DNA from: Tenodera sinensis
Lineage: Eukaryota; Arthropoda; Insecta; Mantodea; Mantidae
Direction: 5' to 3'
Assembly (NCBI GenBank): GCA_030765045.1
Contig: CM060967.1
Location: forward strand, 151,409,751-151,473,750
Length of the DNA: 64,000 bases
Shown here: positions 26,401-39,622 of the stretch, piece by piece
How positions within the stretch are numbered: the stretch's first letter is position 1
Layout of the letters: each line of letters starts with the position of its first letter
Position numbers and translations under genes: made by a program
Notes under the pieces: model-generated
Seen by the model: only the letters and a program-made list of their open reading frames with translations
Database searches by the model: none
What the model was told of the DNA's origin: nothing

Positions 26401-29400
26401 TATTTTTTCGGGACGCGAAGGTTAACTTTCCTCCATTATCAACCAGACAACAACTGGGTTTCCATGGTGTTTCATGGTGCGGATGGTGATGCTTCTTCTG
26501 ATGTTTCCTCTGGTAACGGTTCAATGAACTTACTGAAAATGTCCCTCTGAGGAATGTCAAAATTAAATACTCTGTTTCTATTTTTTAAAATAAAGATTTG
26601 TTCCCATGTGGACAGTTCTTGTTTTCCGGTTATGTGTTTGAGAAGTTTCGGTTCTAGCTTTATGTCATGATTTTTTGTCCAAAAGTGAAATGCAACTGCT
26701 GATTTTTCTAATTGTTTACTCTTAATGTTTCTAACGCGTTCCTTGGATCTGATTTCTAAATTTCTTTTGGTTTTTCCTATATATATTTCATTACAATCAC
26801 TGCATTCAATTTGGTATATGCCAGATTTTTTGTTAGGTGGAATAGCATCTTTGATGTTTGAAAGTAGTAGGTTTTTTATGGAGTAATGGTTTACTGGTGC
26901 TAGCTGAATGTTGTATTCCTTGCACACTTTTTTAAATTTATCAAAGGCCCATGGATGATATGTGAATTTTTTGAATATCATTTTTGTTTTTGCTGCTGTG
27001 AGAGTTGTAATTTCTTTTAATAATTTTTTCTTTTCTGCTTGTTTTACCTTTTTATCTACTAATTCTTTGGGGAAGCTGTTTTTTTGTGTTATTTCTATTA
27101 TTTTGTAATATTCTGTTTTATATTCTTCTGCTGAAAGAGGGATGTTCACCAATCTATGTGTTAAACTATTAAAAATTGCTTGTTTGTGGCTTCTTGGATT
27201 GTAACTATTAGCTTTTATGTAGTTGTCTGTCTGCGTTGGTTTTCTGTGAATACCGAAATTTATTCTATCCTTGTTTTTGATTAATTTTAGATCTAAAAGT
27301 GGTAATTTATTATCTTTTTCTACTTCCACTGTGAAATTTATACTTTTGTCCTGTATGTTCAGAAATTTTAATGCGTCACTGACGTGTCTTTTTGGAACTA
27401 TTGCAAATATGTCAAATATATATATGTATGTGTGTGTTTATATGCAAATATAAACTTCTGAACATACAGGACAAAGGTATAAATTTCACAGTGGAAGTAG
27501 AAAAAGATAATAAATTACCATTTTTAGATCTAAAATTAATCAAAAACAAGGATAGAATAAATTTCGGTATTCACAGAAAACCAGCGCTGACAGACAACTA
27601 CGTAAAAGCTAATAGTTACTCCAAGAAGCCACAAACAAGAGAATGAGTTGGAGAGAACTTGAAACCCAGGGTCAGCAAAAGAATAACAACATTACTAAGA
27701 TAAGTGAAGTTTTTAGTTTCTAATTTGTTCTTACTTTAGAATCTTGCTGCTTCACTGTTAATAGCTTCAATTTTTCCTTATTCAATTTTTAATAGTTTAA
27801 CACAGATTGGTGAACATCCCTCTTTCAGCAGAAGAATATAAAACAGAATATTACAAAATAATTGAAATAGCACAAAAAAACAGCTTCCCCAAAGAATTAG
27901 TAGATAAAAAGGTAAAACAAGCAGAAAAGAAAAAATTATTAAAAGAAACTACAACTCTCACAGCAGAAAAAAAAAAAATGATATTCAAAAAATTCACATA
28001 TCATCCATGGGCCTTTGATAAATTTAAAAAAGTGTTCAAGGAATACAACATTTAGCTTGCACCAGTAAACCATTACTCCATAAAAAACCTACTACTTTCA
28101 AACATCAAAGATGCTATTCCACCTAACAAAAAATCTGGCATATACCAAATTGAATGCAGTGATTGTAATGAAATACGAGGGCCGTTCAGAAAGTAACCTC
28201 CGATCGCTCACAGTGCAGGTAGTGGGGGGAGTAGCAACGCCATCTGTGCATTCACGTACTCAGCAGGTCAGTCGGCATCAAGCCGTGGTCGAGTGAACGT
28301 CGTACCTGCACTAGTTTAGTGTTTGTGGCCGTTTGAAATGTGTGCTGCAATAGAAAATCCCGCCAAATGTGAAGTGCGTGCTGTTATAAGGTTTTTTACA
28401 GCCAAAGGATATTCTGCAGCAGCTATTCATCGTGAGCTTTGTGCCGTGTACGGACCAAGAGTTATGAGTGAAGGAGTGGTCCGTGAATGGGTACGTTTAT
28501 TTAAAAGTGGACGAGAAAACATTCATGATGAAGAGAGGAGTGATAGACCATCATTGGTGACGGACGAACTCGTTCAGACAGTTGATGCAAAAGTTCGTGA
28601 AAACGGGCGTTTCACAATGTCGGAGTTGTCTACTGATTTTCCACAGATTTCTAAGACTCTCTTGTACGAGATAGTGACAGCAAGATTGGGTTACCGTAAG
28701 TTCTGTGCACGATGGGTGCCCAAAATTCTTACCTACCACCACAAAACTCAAAGAATGGCCTCTGCATTAGACTTTCTGTTACGTTATGAGGACGAAGGTG
28801 AACCATTGTTAAACAGAATTGTGACCGGGGACGAAACCTGGATTAAGTACGTGAACCCTGAGACAAAAGAACAATCAAAGATGTGGGCACATTCAAATTT
28901 GCCTACCAAACCAATAAAAGCCCGGCAAGATTTTTCTACCCAAAAATTGATGGCAACGGTGTTTTGAGATGCAAAAGGGGTGTTGTTGGTTGAATTCATG
29001 GAACGTGGGACGACCATTAATCAAGACGTGTACTGTGAAACACTAAAAAAATTACGACGGGCTATACAGAACAAACGCTGTAGTATGCTGACTTCCGGTA
29101 TCGTTTTTTTGCACGATAACGCCCGTCCCCACTCTGCTCGCAGAACAACAGCCCTTCTTGAGTCCTTCAAGTGGGACGTTGTCAACCATCCACCTTACAG
29201 CCCAGATCTGGCGCCAAGCGATTATCACCTCTTCATGCATATGAAGAAATGGCTCGGGTCCCAGCAGTTTGATGACGATGAAGGGCTCAAAGATGCGGTC
29301 ACAGGCTGGCTCCAGGCACAAGCGGGTGATTTTTATGCAGAAGGAATTTCAAAGCTTGTGAACAGATACGATAAGTGCCTCAATCGTTATGGAGACTATG

Positions 29401-32400
29401 TAGAAAAATAGTGCAAAGATGTAGTTGTAAGATGTATATATTAAAATATTTTTATTTAACTTGGTGAATTTTTTGCAATCAACCGGAGGTTACTTTCTGA
29501 ATGGCCCTCGTATATATAGGAAAAACCAAAAGAAATTTAGAAATCAGATCCAAGGAACACGTTAGAAACATTAAGAGTAAACAGTTAGAAAAATCAACAG
29601 TTGCATTTCACTTTTGGACAAAAAATCATGACATAAAGCTAGAACCGAAACTTCTCAAACACATAACTGAAAAACAAGAACTGTCCACATGGGAACAAAT
29701 CTTTATTTTAAAAAATAGAAACCGAGTATTTAATTTTGACATTCCTCAGAGGGACATTTTCAGTAAGTTCATTGAACCGTTACCAGAAGAAACAGCAGAA
29801 GAAGCATCACCATCCGCACCATGAAACACCATGGAAACCCAGTTGTTGTCCGGTTGATAATGGAGGAAAGTTAACCTTCGAAACGCGTCCAGGAAAAATA
29901 TTTTGTAAGTGTTGTTCAGGTTATTAATTAACTCACCTTTTAAATTAAATTAATTACAACAACACTGTTTTCAAACTTCTATGAAAGGAACATCCAATGT
30001 AATTTCAATTGTCATGTTCAATTGTCTTTTCTTTTTGTTCGACATTTTCACTGGCACAAACAACTCAACACAATACTAAGAGCAAGCCTGAAATCTTAGA
30101 AGCTACACTGTAATCAGAAATATGTAACTGAAAGTTTAGTTTACCATGTATAGGGTTAGTTTTAGACTGGCAAATGACCTTGTTGGGATCTGCGCGAGTG
30201 ACGTCATGCACATTGATAATGTGGTTGATGTCTCTGTTGGCTTTCATGAAATAAACAAGACACTGCTGATAATGCAAGATGGTGCTGTGCTTAATCATGT
30301 TCAGTCTTGATGTTTATGTACTACACTGAAGTCTGAAAGATAACCTGGCACCCCCATGTATTATAAATACAAAACTGACCTCGATCATAAACCACTGCAC
30401 AATTCGTCATCTCTAAAAAAAATACCTTTGTACTGGGTAAAACAATACACCTTCAAGCCTTCCCAAGAAGCGTTTGCATATGTATCCACAATAATGGCAG
30501 CAAGCTTTTGGTTTCGTGACAATGATCTGCATATGTTCTGACTAGATATTGAAGGTCAATATGCTATCAACTCTTTCATCACTGTCACAGAGAATGTGGT
30601 AGGTTGTATATACTAATTTAAATGTACCTATACTATTTATACTGTATAGTAGATAATGGAAATTATTACAGTCAAGTTTAGTGCTAAAAAGATAAAAAAA
30701 TAATTAAAATAAAAAGTTTGTTGAGTTATACGGAATGTCGAGTTATCAGGATTCTAGTATGATCAGTTTATGCATTTCTTGGGTACAGAATGGCAATGGG
30801 AAAACAGTACCAAAATGCTTATCCAGACAACTTGTTGTTGTTAGCTAATGCTGGGTTTCTGACAATGAAGTCATTAATCCTCTTGCTCTCCAATATTTTT
30901 CACTGATGTATGGGGCACTAGAAATGGCTGGGCATATTTAAGGTTGTCTCAGTCCATTTCCTCTTGCAGATCACATAGAGGACAGAGTGGTGAAGAATAT
31001 ATCCCAATTCTGTTTAAATGTTTAGCCAGACAATCATGTCCTGTAATCAACCTGAAGGTTGCAACTGCCGTTTTTCGAGGATATTCAGGAATTACTGTGT
31101 GAATGTTTGGCAGTTCCCATCTTTTATTTTTTGATTTTTCATAGTAATATTTTGCAATAATTTTTTTGAATTCAGAGTTGACTAATCTTTTAGCTGCATA
31201 AAATGGTAGATTAACTATAGATTTCTGTACACTGCCGGTACCCTTTTTTGCAAGAAAATTAGCTCTCTCGTTACCACTCAGTCAACAGTGAGCTGGTATC
31301 CATTGGAAGACTAAGTGTTTTTGAAGTGCGGTTAGATGGGTAAGGATTTTCCAACATTCTATAACTGTTTGGTTTTTTGGTGACAACTTGGAAGTAATTC
31401 CTATAATTGCCGCCCTGAATCTGAGAGAATAACTGCTTGATGAAAATGTGAAATTCTATACAAAAGATTTTGTAGGGCCATTCGAAATGCTTCAATTTCT
31501 CCATCAAAGTTTGTAGTTCCATAACTTAAAGATTTGTAATAGGAAAAGAGGTGACACATGACTCCAGCCCCTGCTGCATCTCGGTTTGATATCAATGATC
31601 CATCAGTATAAATATGGAGCCATTCGTGTTCTGGAAATCTAGTATGGATTGTCTCTTAACGCCAATAATTTTAGAACACCAGTTGGAGTATCACTTTTCT
31701 TAACTTCTTCTGTCAGGTGTAAATAATATGTGATGTCTAATGTTTGTGTCGGATTGACTTTAGCTATGGAGTTTTCCTTTGAATTAGGAAGGTATATATT
31801 CTTCTTGATGTCTTGAATTTTGGAAAGAAAGCTCTCCTGAGTCTTTAGTGTATGTGTAAAATTTCTCTTGTGCCATGTATTGAATGGGAGTCTGATCAAC
31901 TTTTTGTGTTGAATAAGAGCCATTTTTTCTATTTCATATTCAATGGGGCATTGGTTGGTTAGTATTTCCATAGCTGCTATTGGTGTGGTTTTGATAGCAC
32001 CTGTAATTAGTCTCAGACTTTGGTTTTGAAAGATTTGAATCTTTTTTGTATTTGCTGTTACAAGGACTTCGCTGCAGTAAGTAAATAATGGCTTTATATA
32101 TACATTGTATGTTGTGTTAAGAGTTGCTCTGGAACATCCCCACTTCATTCCTGTTAGACATTTTAACAGTGAAGGCGCCTCTCTGCTCTTTGTATTACAT
32201 TTTCTATTTGTTTGGTCCATGTAAGTTTGGTATCAAATGTAACTCCTAAATACATTGCTTTCTTTGTTTCTGGTAATTGTTGACCCTCAAAATTTAGTTT
32301 TATTTTTAGTAGTTTTTTTCTTAGTGAAAAGATTTGATAGTTTTATTTTGTTATAAAGTGTAGTGCTGAGCACTGCGCCTTGTGGTAAGCCACGGTGTAT

Positions 32401-35400
32401 TTGTTTATATTGTGTTAGGGAATGACATAGCCATGAAAACATTGGAACTTGAATCCCTATTTTTTTGTTACTTTCTTTAGCAGTTTTGTTCTGCATATAA
32501 AATCATATGCACTTTGGAAATCAATAAAAACTGATACATTATCTCCTTTTCTATTGAAGAAGTCTTTGATTTCTATCCAGACAATTTGAGGAACATTCAT
32601 TCATGTAGGACCTCAAAAGGAAAGCTTAGTTTGTTGACAATTTATCTATGGTGCCACTGTTAGCAGTATCTTTGTAATCTCAAGGTCAGTGAAGCTCCTT
32701 TCTGGAAACATCATTACATTCAAACCCATATTTTGGAAACCCAAAACAAATAAATTTGTTGTAGATAATCAATTTTCATCACAGTTTTTATTTTGGCATG
32801 AATGTTTAATTAATGCATGTATGTTTTAGAAGCTGCCACATAAACTTGTGACATTTATGAGGCACTGTGGATGAATTTTCTCATGAAAATTCAAATAACA
32901 CCCTTTAATAGCTTTGGTAGCTTGCATTTTATTTGTATTATTGTTTATTGCACTTGTTTGTTTCTGTGTGAATGTGAAGGAAGCTATGTCGCAACTGTAA
33001 ATGCAAGAAGGAAGATCATGATGTGAAGGACGATGAAGGCTATGAGCAGTTTGAGATTCTCTTTGCAAGCAGTGGAAAGAAACGATCTACAGGTGCTTGT
33101 AAGTTGAGTGCAGTTTTTATGTTAATGGGTTTTTTTTTGGCTGTGGCATGCATTTTGTTTTAGTTGCTGTTTGGCTGTGTTTTAAGCATATGTATAAATG
33201 TTTTGTAGTATTGAATATGAAGGTGCCAGAGGCTGTTGGAGCAAAGATTGTGGACAAGAAGAATGGTGTACCATTTGATTGGGTTCCTCCAAACGTCTCT
33301 GAAGATTTGGTGAGTTCTCATTTTTTGCTGTTACACTGCTTTCATTGTATTTTTCATAGATTGCCCACTCCCTAGAAAGGGGTGAGATAAAAGCTCAGTA
33401 CAGTGGTCACTAGATAAGTATTGAGAGGATATGGAACATTGCCCATCCGTAGGTCAAGCATTTTTGCTAGGTTGAAATTGCTGTATTGTAATTTTATTTT
33501 CCTGCATTTTGTGTTTTGTGTCTGGAAAGGTGAACCTACAAGAACATTGTGGTGTTACTAGCAATTATTATTTGGCCAAGTATTTCAACCATCCTTCATG
33601 AGTGCCTTTGTGTTAAAAAAATTTCTGTCTCAAGCACAGAAGCTCCACAGGATGGAATCGTGCCAAAAAATGCTCAAAGATTTAACTGTGGAAAGTGTTT
33701 CATATACTCTCATGGGTGATGAAACATGGATGTATTAGTTTGATCCAGAAACAGAATGCCAACACTCAATTTGAGTTTCCCTAGTGATCAACCACCTATC
33801 AAAGTCAGGAGTCCTCTCCACAGATGGACAACAATTATGCTTGAAAATCAGAACTGTTAGTGCAGAGTGGTGCATAGAAGTTAACCTTCCTAAAGTGTTT
33901 CAGGATGTGCAAGAACAGCATCCAAAAACTGAACTAAGAGGCATTTTGTTACACTATAAACTTAATCAACTCACACCACTAATGCAACAATGGAATGTTT
34001 GTAAGGAACTGAGACAAAACTATTGACTCATGCACTCTATAATCCCAGCCTGGCACCATGTGATTTCTTCCTGTTCTCTATTGTGAAGAACTGACTTTGA
34101 TGTTACCGGTTTTCTAGCCCTGAAGAAGTATTTGCAGTGTAGGAGGAGAAGTAGTTTCATGCAGTGCCTAAAACTGAATGATGTATGCTTCCAGAAAAGG
34201 TTCCAGAGAATGGAATGCTCAAAGAGTGCCAGGGGGAATACTTTGAAAAACTGGTATACACAAAAAGTTTATAAGTATTTATTTGTTCGGTACTTATTTA
34301 GTGACCCTTATAACAGGAACAAAAAACTTACGAACCATTGCATGGTGTTTTGCCCATCTTCATCCATAGTGCTGATTGCCATCTGCCGCTATCATAGAAA
34401 GGCACGGATGAAACCATGCAACATTTTTAAAACTACTTTTAAAGGCTTTACTTACCTACTTTATGAAAGTAGAGGCTGAAACTGGCCACCATCATTGTCC
34501 ATACATTTTTGGTAATGCTGGCAATTTGCTGGCAGATATTTTGTTCTAATTCTTCCAGGGCGTGTGGGTTTGTCTTGTACACTTTGTTTTAAGCTACCCC
34601 AGGGATAGAAATAGCAGGGGGTTAGGCCGAAGGACCAGGGGGACTACAAATCCCTACTTATAACCTTGTCCTGAAACACTCAATTGTTCTCATTGAAAAA
34701 TTGACCACATGAGCTGTTGCAGTCTTAATGAAAAAAGGCAAAATCCCACTCCTTATCTGTTAATTCTCTAAAAGCAGGAGCAAAATTGTATTCATGCATG
34801 TGCGGGCGTCAATTCTCAAAAAGAATTGACCCTAAAACTTAGAACCTAATATTGTTCCTGAAGTACCCCTTCATGACGAAAAAATGGGTGTATGGTGTGC
34901 CATTAGCGGAGAAAGGTTTCTCAGAGTTCCAATAAGCAATGGTCGTCAGTTTCAGTATCTCCTTTCATAAAGTTGGTAAATAAAGCCTTTAAAAGTAGTT
35001 TTAAAAATGATGTATGGTTTCATCTGCACCTTTCTATGATAGCAGCAGATGGTAACCAATACTGAGGATGCGGATATGCAAAACACCGTGCAGCTGGTTT
35101 GTAAGTTTTCTGTTCTCCTGGTGTAATGTGATATGTGTTGGAAGCTGTTGTAATATACATTGAACAATATATACACATTAGCTGCTTTCAGTGTTTGATG
35201 GGTATAAGAATGAAGCATGTAATTATGTACTCTAGCAATTAGCAGCAGTTGCTTTTATGCCTGTATTAGTAATATGCTCTCTCCAATCATGGAACATCCT
35301 CAGAAATATGTAAAATTAAACTAAACTTGAAAAATTTAATGCCACAGCTGAGATTCAAAGATCTGGGGTTTCAGTTGTTACTTTAGCATGAATTTCTCAA

Positions 35401-38400
35401 GTCTGGTTCACTTTTCTAACTTAGTACTGGCTACACACAGCTAATGTGAAAGAACAATTATCAAAGATCCTTAGAAATACATTCACACTGGCAAAGCACT
35501 GGGAATAATTAATAAATGGGCTTGCTGCTCAATTTGCCCTTAATCCTAAACCACCCTTTACATGGAGTTTTCATATTTTTAATTTTCTCAAAAACTGTTA
35601 TATTTTGATTAAAATAGCACATTTTTAAAGCCTCTTGTACACGATCAAACTTGTTTTTCAATTCAAGAGTTTACAAGAAAATTTGAAAAATATTTGACAA
35701 GACCTGCCCAGACCTGACAATATTCTAAAGTAAGAACAAATTAGAAACTAAAAACTTCACTTATCTTAGTAATGTTGTTATTTTTTTGCTGACCCTGGGT
35801 CTCAAGCTGTGTCCAACTCATTCTCAAAGCCATATAAACAAATTCGTTACCAAGCTACAATCTTTTATTTTTTTCTGAAAAACAAATACTGATATTCAAT
35901 TTTTATTTATTTACCAATCTCTGAAAACAAAAATTTATAAATACAATCTATAGATGGTAATTCGAAGTTCATGACACGGTTCCTGTTTTTTAAAACAAAA
36001 TTTTTTTCCCAAACCATTAAATCTATAGGACTACTTAATTGCTTTAATAATTTAACTTCTGGATTAATTTCATGATTAAATGACCAAAAATGATCTGCCA
36101 CAGCTGATTTATCAGTTTGTTTATATTTAATATTTCTAAAATGTTATTTTCGGGTTCGATCCCCGGTACCAGCATGGGGATTTTATCTCCTCTGGGAAGT
36201 CTGGCACGGGGTGCACTCAGCCTCGTTAGGTCCCTGGGGGACCAATTGAGGAGCCACTTGATGGAGAAGTAGCGGCCCCAGGTCGAGAAGACCGCATAAC
36301 TGGCCGGGAGGGCTCAGGGCGCTGACCACGTCCCACCCTCCAGTACTGCACCTCACCAATGACGCCTGTAGTGGGCAGAGGTGGGGGACGCAGCGACTGG
36401 GCGGTAGGCCTTGGCCCTTTGTGGGCTGTCGCGCTGGGTTTACGTTTACAAAATGTTCTTTTATTCTGGTTTCTAAATGACGTTTAGTTTTACCAATATA
36501 AATTTTATCACAATCTAAACAGCTAAATTGATAAATGCCAGATTTTTTATAATTTGGTATTTTATCTTTTTTAGAAAAATTAAGTAAATTTTGTATATTA
36601 AATTTATTTTGAGGGACCAAATTTATTCCATATTCTTGAAAAATCTTTGTAAATTTTTATTGGCCCATGGATGGTAAGTAAACTTTTTAAAAATACAATT
36701 ATCTTTTATTTTTTTAAGGGTTGAAACTTCTCTAACAGCTTTTTGATACTTAAATTTTTCTATCTTTTTATGTATAAAATTAGTTTCTAATTTGTTCTTA
36801 CTTTAGAATCTTGTTGCTTCACTGTTAATAGCTTCAATTTTTCCTTATCAAAAATGTATATTTACATGTTATCTTTTGCCAAACTGGAGCCTTTCAGAAC
36901 ACGTTTATAATTTATCATGTAAAAGTAATTTATTCTTAGCGTCATGCTATAATAGCTTCCAGTGAAATATTTTTGTTTACATAATTGCATTGTAGTTTCA
37001 TGTATTTTGAGCCATGGGATCAGATTGTGAGCAGAGAATGCAATGGAAATAACACATATTTATAGGTTCACTGCACTATGTAAGACTGCGTTAATGTATT
37101 ATTGTGTGCTCCAGAAATCAGCCTGTAAGTTTCTTCATATGCTGTAATCTACTGAGCCCATAATGTAAAAATATGGCCAGTTCTTGTATAACCTAATCAG
37201 CTTGCATACAACGTTACCCAGGTACCCATTTTAGTTTACATTTCACTTTCAGCCGTGTTGCAGATTTTGTGATGTGCTGTTAAGCGCCTGCACTTCAATG
37301 GCCAAAGCCATCAAATCATTGCAAAATCTGTGACTGACAAATGTTATTTGTTTTCAGTACTTTTAAGGACTTTAAAATATTGGAAGCACTTTGACAAAGT
37401 TGTGACAATTCTTGGAAGGTATTATAAAGCACTGAATTTGACAAAAATTTGATCGTGCACCAGGTACTTAAGCTATTTTCATGACAAATAAAATTTGTGT
37501 TGAATTTTCTGTGAATAGTCCGTGAAATCCTCTTATTCTGAATGAATTTTAAATAGCTGGTAAACTGTAAGAGAGGCAAAAACTTACTGTACAAAAATGT
37601 GTGGCTTCTTAAAGCACACAATTTAGACCAGACAAAAACGTTTGTGATTTAACCATTTCCAAGATATTCTTTGTTATTGATTTGATTTTCAAATGTTTAA
37701 CCAGTTTACCAACTCAAATTGCTATTCTTTTGCTTTTTTTTTGTTCCTGCAAAGAGAACAGAATTTTAATATCATTGCCTAGCAACCTGCTTGAAAAAAT
37801 CTGTTTATCACTTTAGCTTATTGCATTCTTTTTATACATGCAATGAATGTGTTGCAACATTTATTTTTGTTATCTTCAGCACACATTGGATTTAGATAAA
37901 CTATGAGGACAAGGATTTTTTAAATCAACATTTAGTTTTAGCAGAGCATGAGTTTTATTTCATTTGATAAATACAAAGAACTCGCCCCTAATTACAATCT
38001 GTATGGAGAGAGCCCGAAACCATTTGATTTAGAATTTACATGAAAGAAGTATGTGATAATGTCTTAACATAGACCATGTACAAAGAACTTTTTGAGATCA
38101 TTGATACTTGCATTTTTTATCATACTTCTCTGACACATGAAGAAATCATGTCAATGTAGTCAATGTATTTCTTCACATTAATTGATAGCATAAGTTATAT
38201 TGTAATATAAATATGGTGCTCTCTAAAAAGTGGTTACTATTACTGCTATTGCTCTCTTCAATATCATATATTGGAGAGCAAGAGGATTAATGACTTCATT
38301 GTCAGAAATCCAGCATTAGCTAACAACATATTGTAATATTCCATTTGATTTAGGGTATAGTTTTGGACATCTGTAAATTATTTAAATATGACAGCAATAA

Positions 38401-39579
38401 GCAAAATTAACATAAGTAACCTTTACCAATTAATACACTACAAATAAATATTAACCATATCAAACAACCATCATTAATAACTACAAACAAGGCGTTTTTC
38501 CTTCATAAATTACAATGTTCTTTGAGATTATACCTGTCCTATTGTGCTAAAGTGTAAATGAGTACTAACAAGAAGTTGATAATGGAGGAAAGTTAACCTT
38601 CCAAATGCGTCCCGGAAAAATATGTTGTAAGTGTTGTTCAGTGTTATAAATTAACTCACCTTTTAAATTAAATTAATCACAACAACAGTTTTCAAACTTC
38701 TATGAAAGGAAGATATTTTAAAAACTATTTGTAGAAATTAGTGAAGAAAGTGTGTGAATTCAACACATCAGATTTATCAAGTTTGATTCAACTTTACAAC
38801 TTAATGCCTACACATGGCTAGAAAGAAATAAAATCAAACCAGTATATCTAATGCATAATGAAGGCTATTAGATCTGCCCAGAGCTCGGTTATTTACTTAT
38901 ATTAACTCTGAAACTTGAAGGAGTCTCTTCCGGCTGGTATCTTCCGTCACCAGTATGAAGGGAATCTTCTGCTCGTCGTCACTTTGAAGGGTCGGTATGA
39001 TGAATTCTTTTCTCGTATAAAAGATCCGGCTAACTCTTTCGATGAACTGCGATGACTCTTTCTTTCCTATCTCGGTCGTGGTACGGGTATGAAGTATGTT
39101 CACAATTTACAGCTAATAATTTTCCTTGAGACGCGACCCCCGTGAAAATTATATGTTACGTCGATGTATTAACGTTTAGTCTTTCTAATGAGATAGTCTT
39201 CTTTGCTCTGGAGGCCACAATTGAAATAATATTAGTGTATTTATTATCACAATTTTATTCGTTAATATATATTACATTTACAATGAAGACAAAAGATAAT
39301 CGCACTAGGCCAACTGCAAACGATATAATGCAAACAATCAAACAATGGGAAACAAAACATTCCAACACAACGCCTACCATAACTAATAATACTGCATCAA
39401 ATGCCCCTCATCACAGTATATGCAACTAATTCTATTTTGGGAAAATTGTTTTCAGCCATACAATGTTGCATGTACTGTGATGATCTCCCCACAACAATGT
39501 AATTGTACAACAATATAACAACTGTGTTGAAAAACATGTCATCGTTGAATACAAAAATATTTTCTCTTGACAATGTTTC

Positions 39580-39622
<43 letters not shown>

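Larger units (their letters stand above)
27471..29824 (+). pseudogene. PLE A protein in the right arm, interrupted
   Basis: Same protein as the left-arm frame, in pieces: about 27471-27641, 27807-28055, 28056-28175 and 29511-29824. It is broken by the family D insertion at 27642 and by a stop at 28054, and the mariner lies exactly between the codons of the NEIYIG motif. Joining 28175 to 29513 restores the frame, so the mariner entered a readable gene. Confidence 0.8.
26354..29989. mobile_element. Penelope-like element A, head-to-head inverted dimer
   Basis: Flanked by the 16-bp direct duplication acatccaatgtaattt (26338-26353 and 29990-30005). The left arm (26354 to about 27365, minus) and right arm (about 27450 to 29989, plus) encode the same PLE C-terminal region in opposite directions, meeting near 27420. 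The right arm is split by a mariner (28176-29510) and by a family D PLE fragment (27642-27782). Only the right arm carries the extra tail after AAATTAAATTAAT (about 35 bases). The single duplication around both arms indicates one integration event. Confidence 0.88.
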
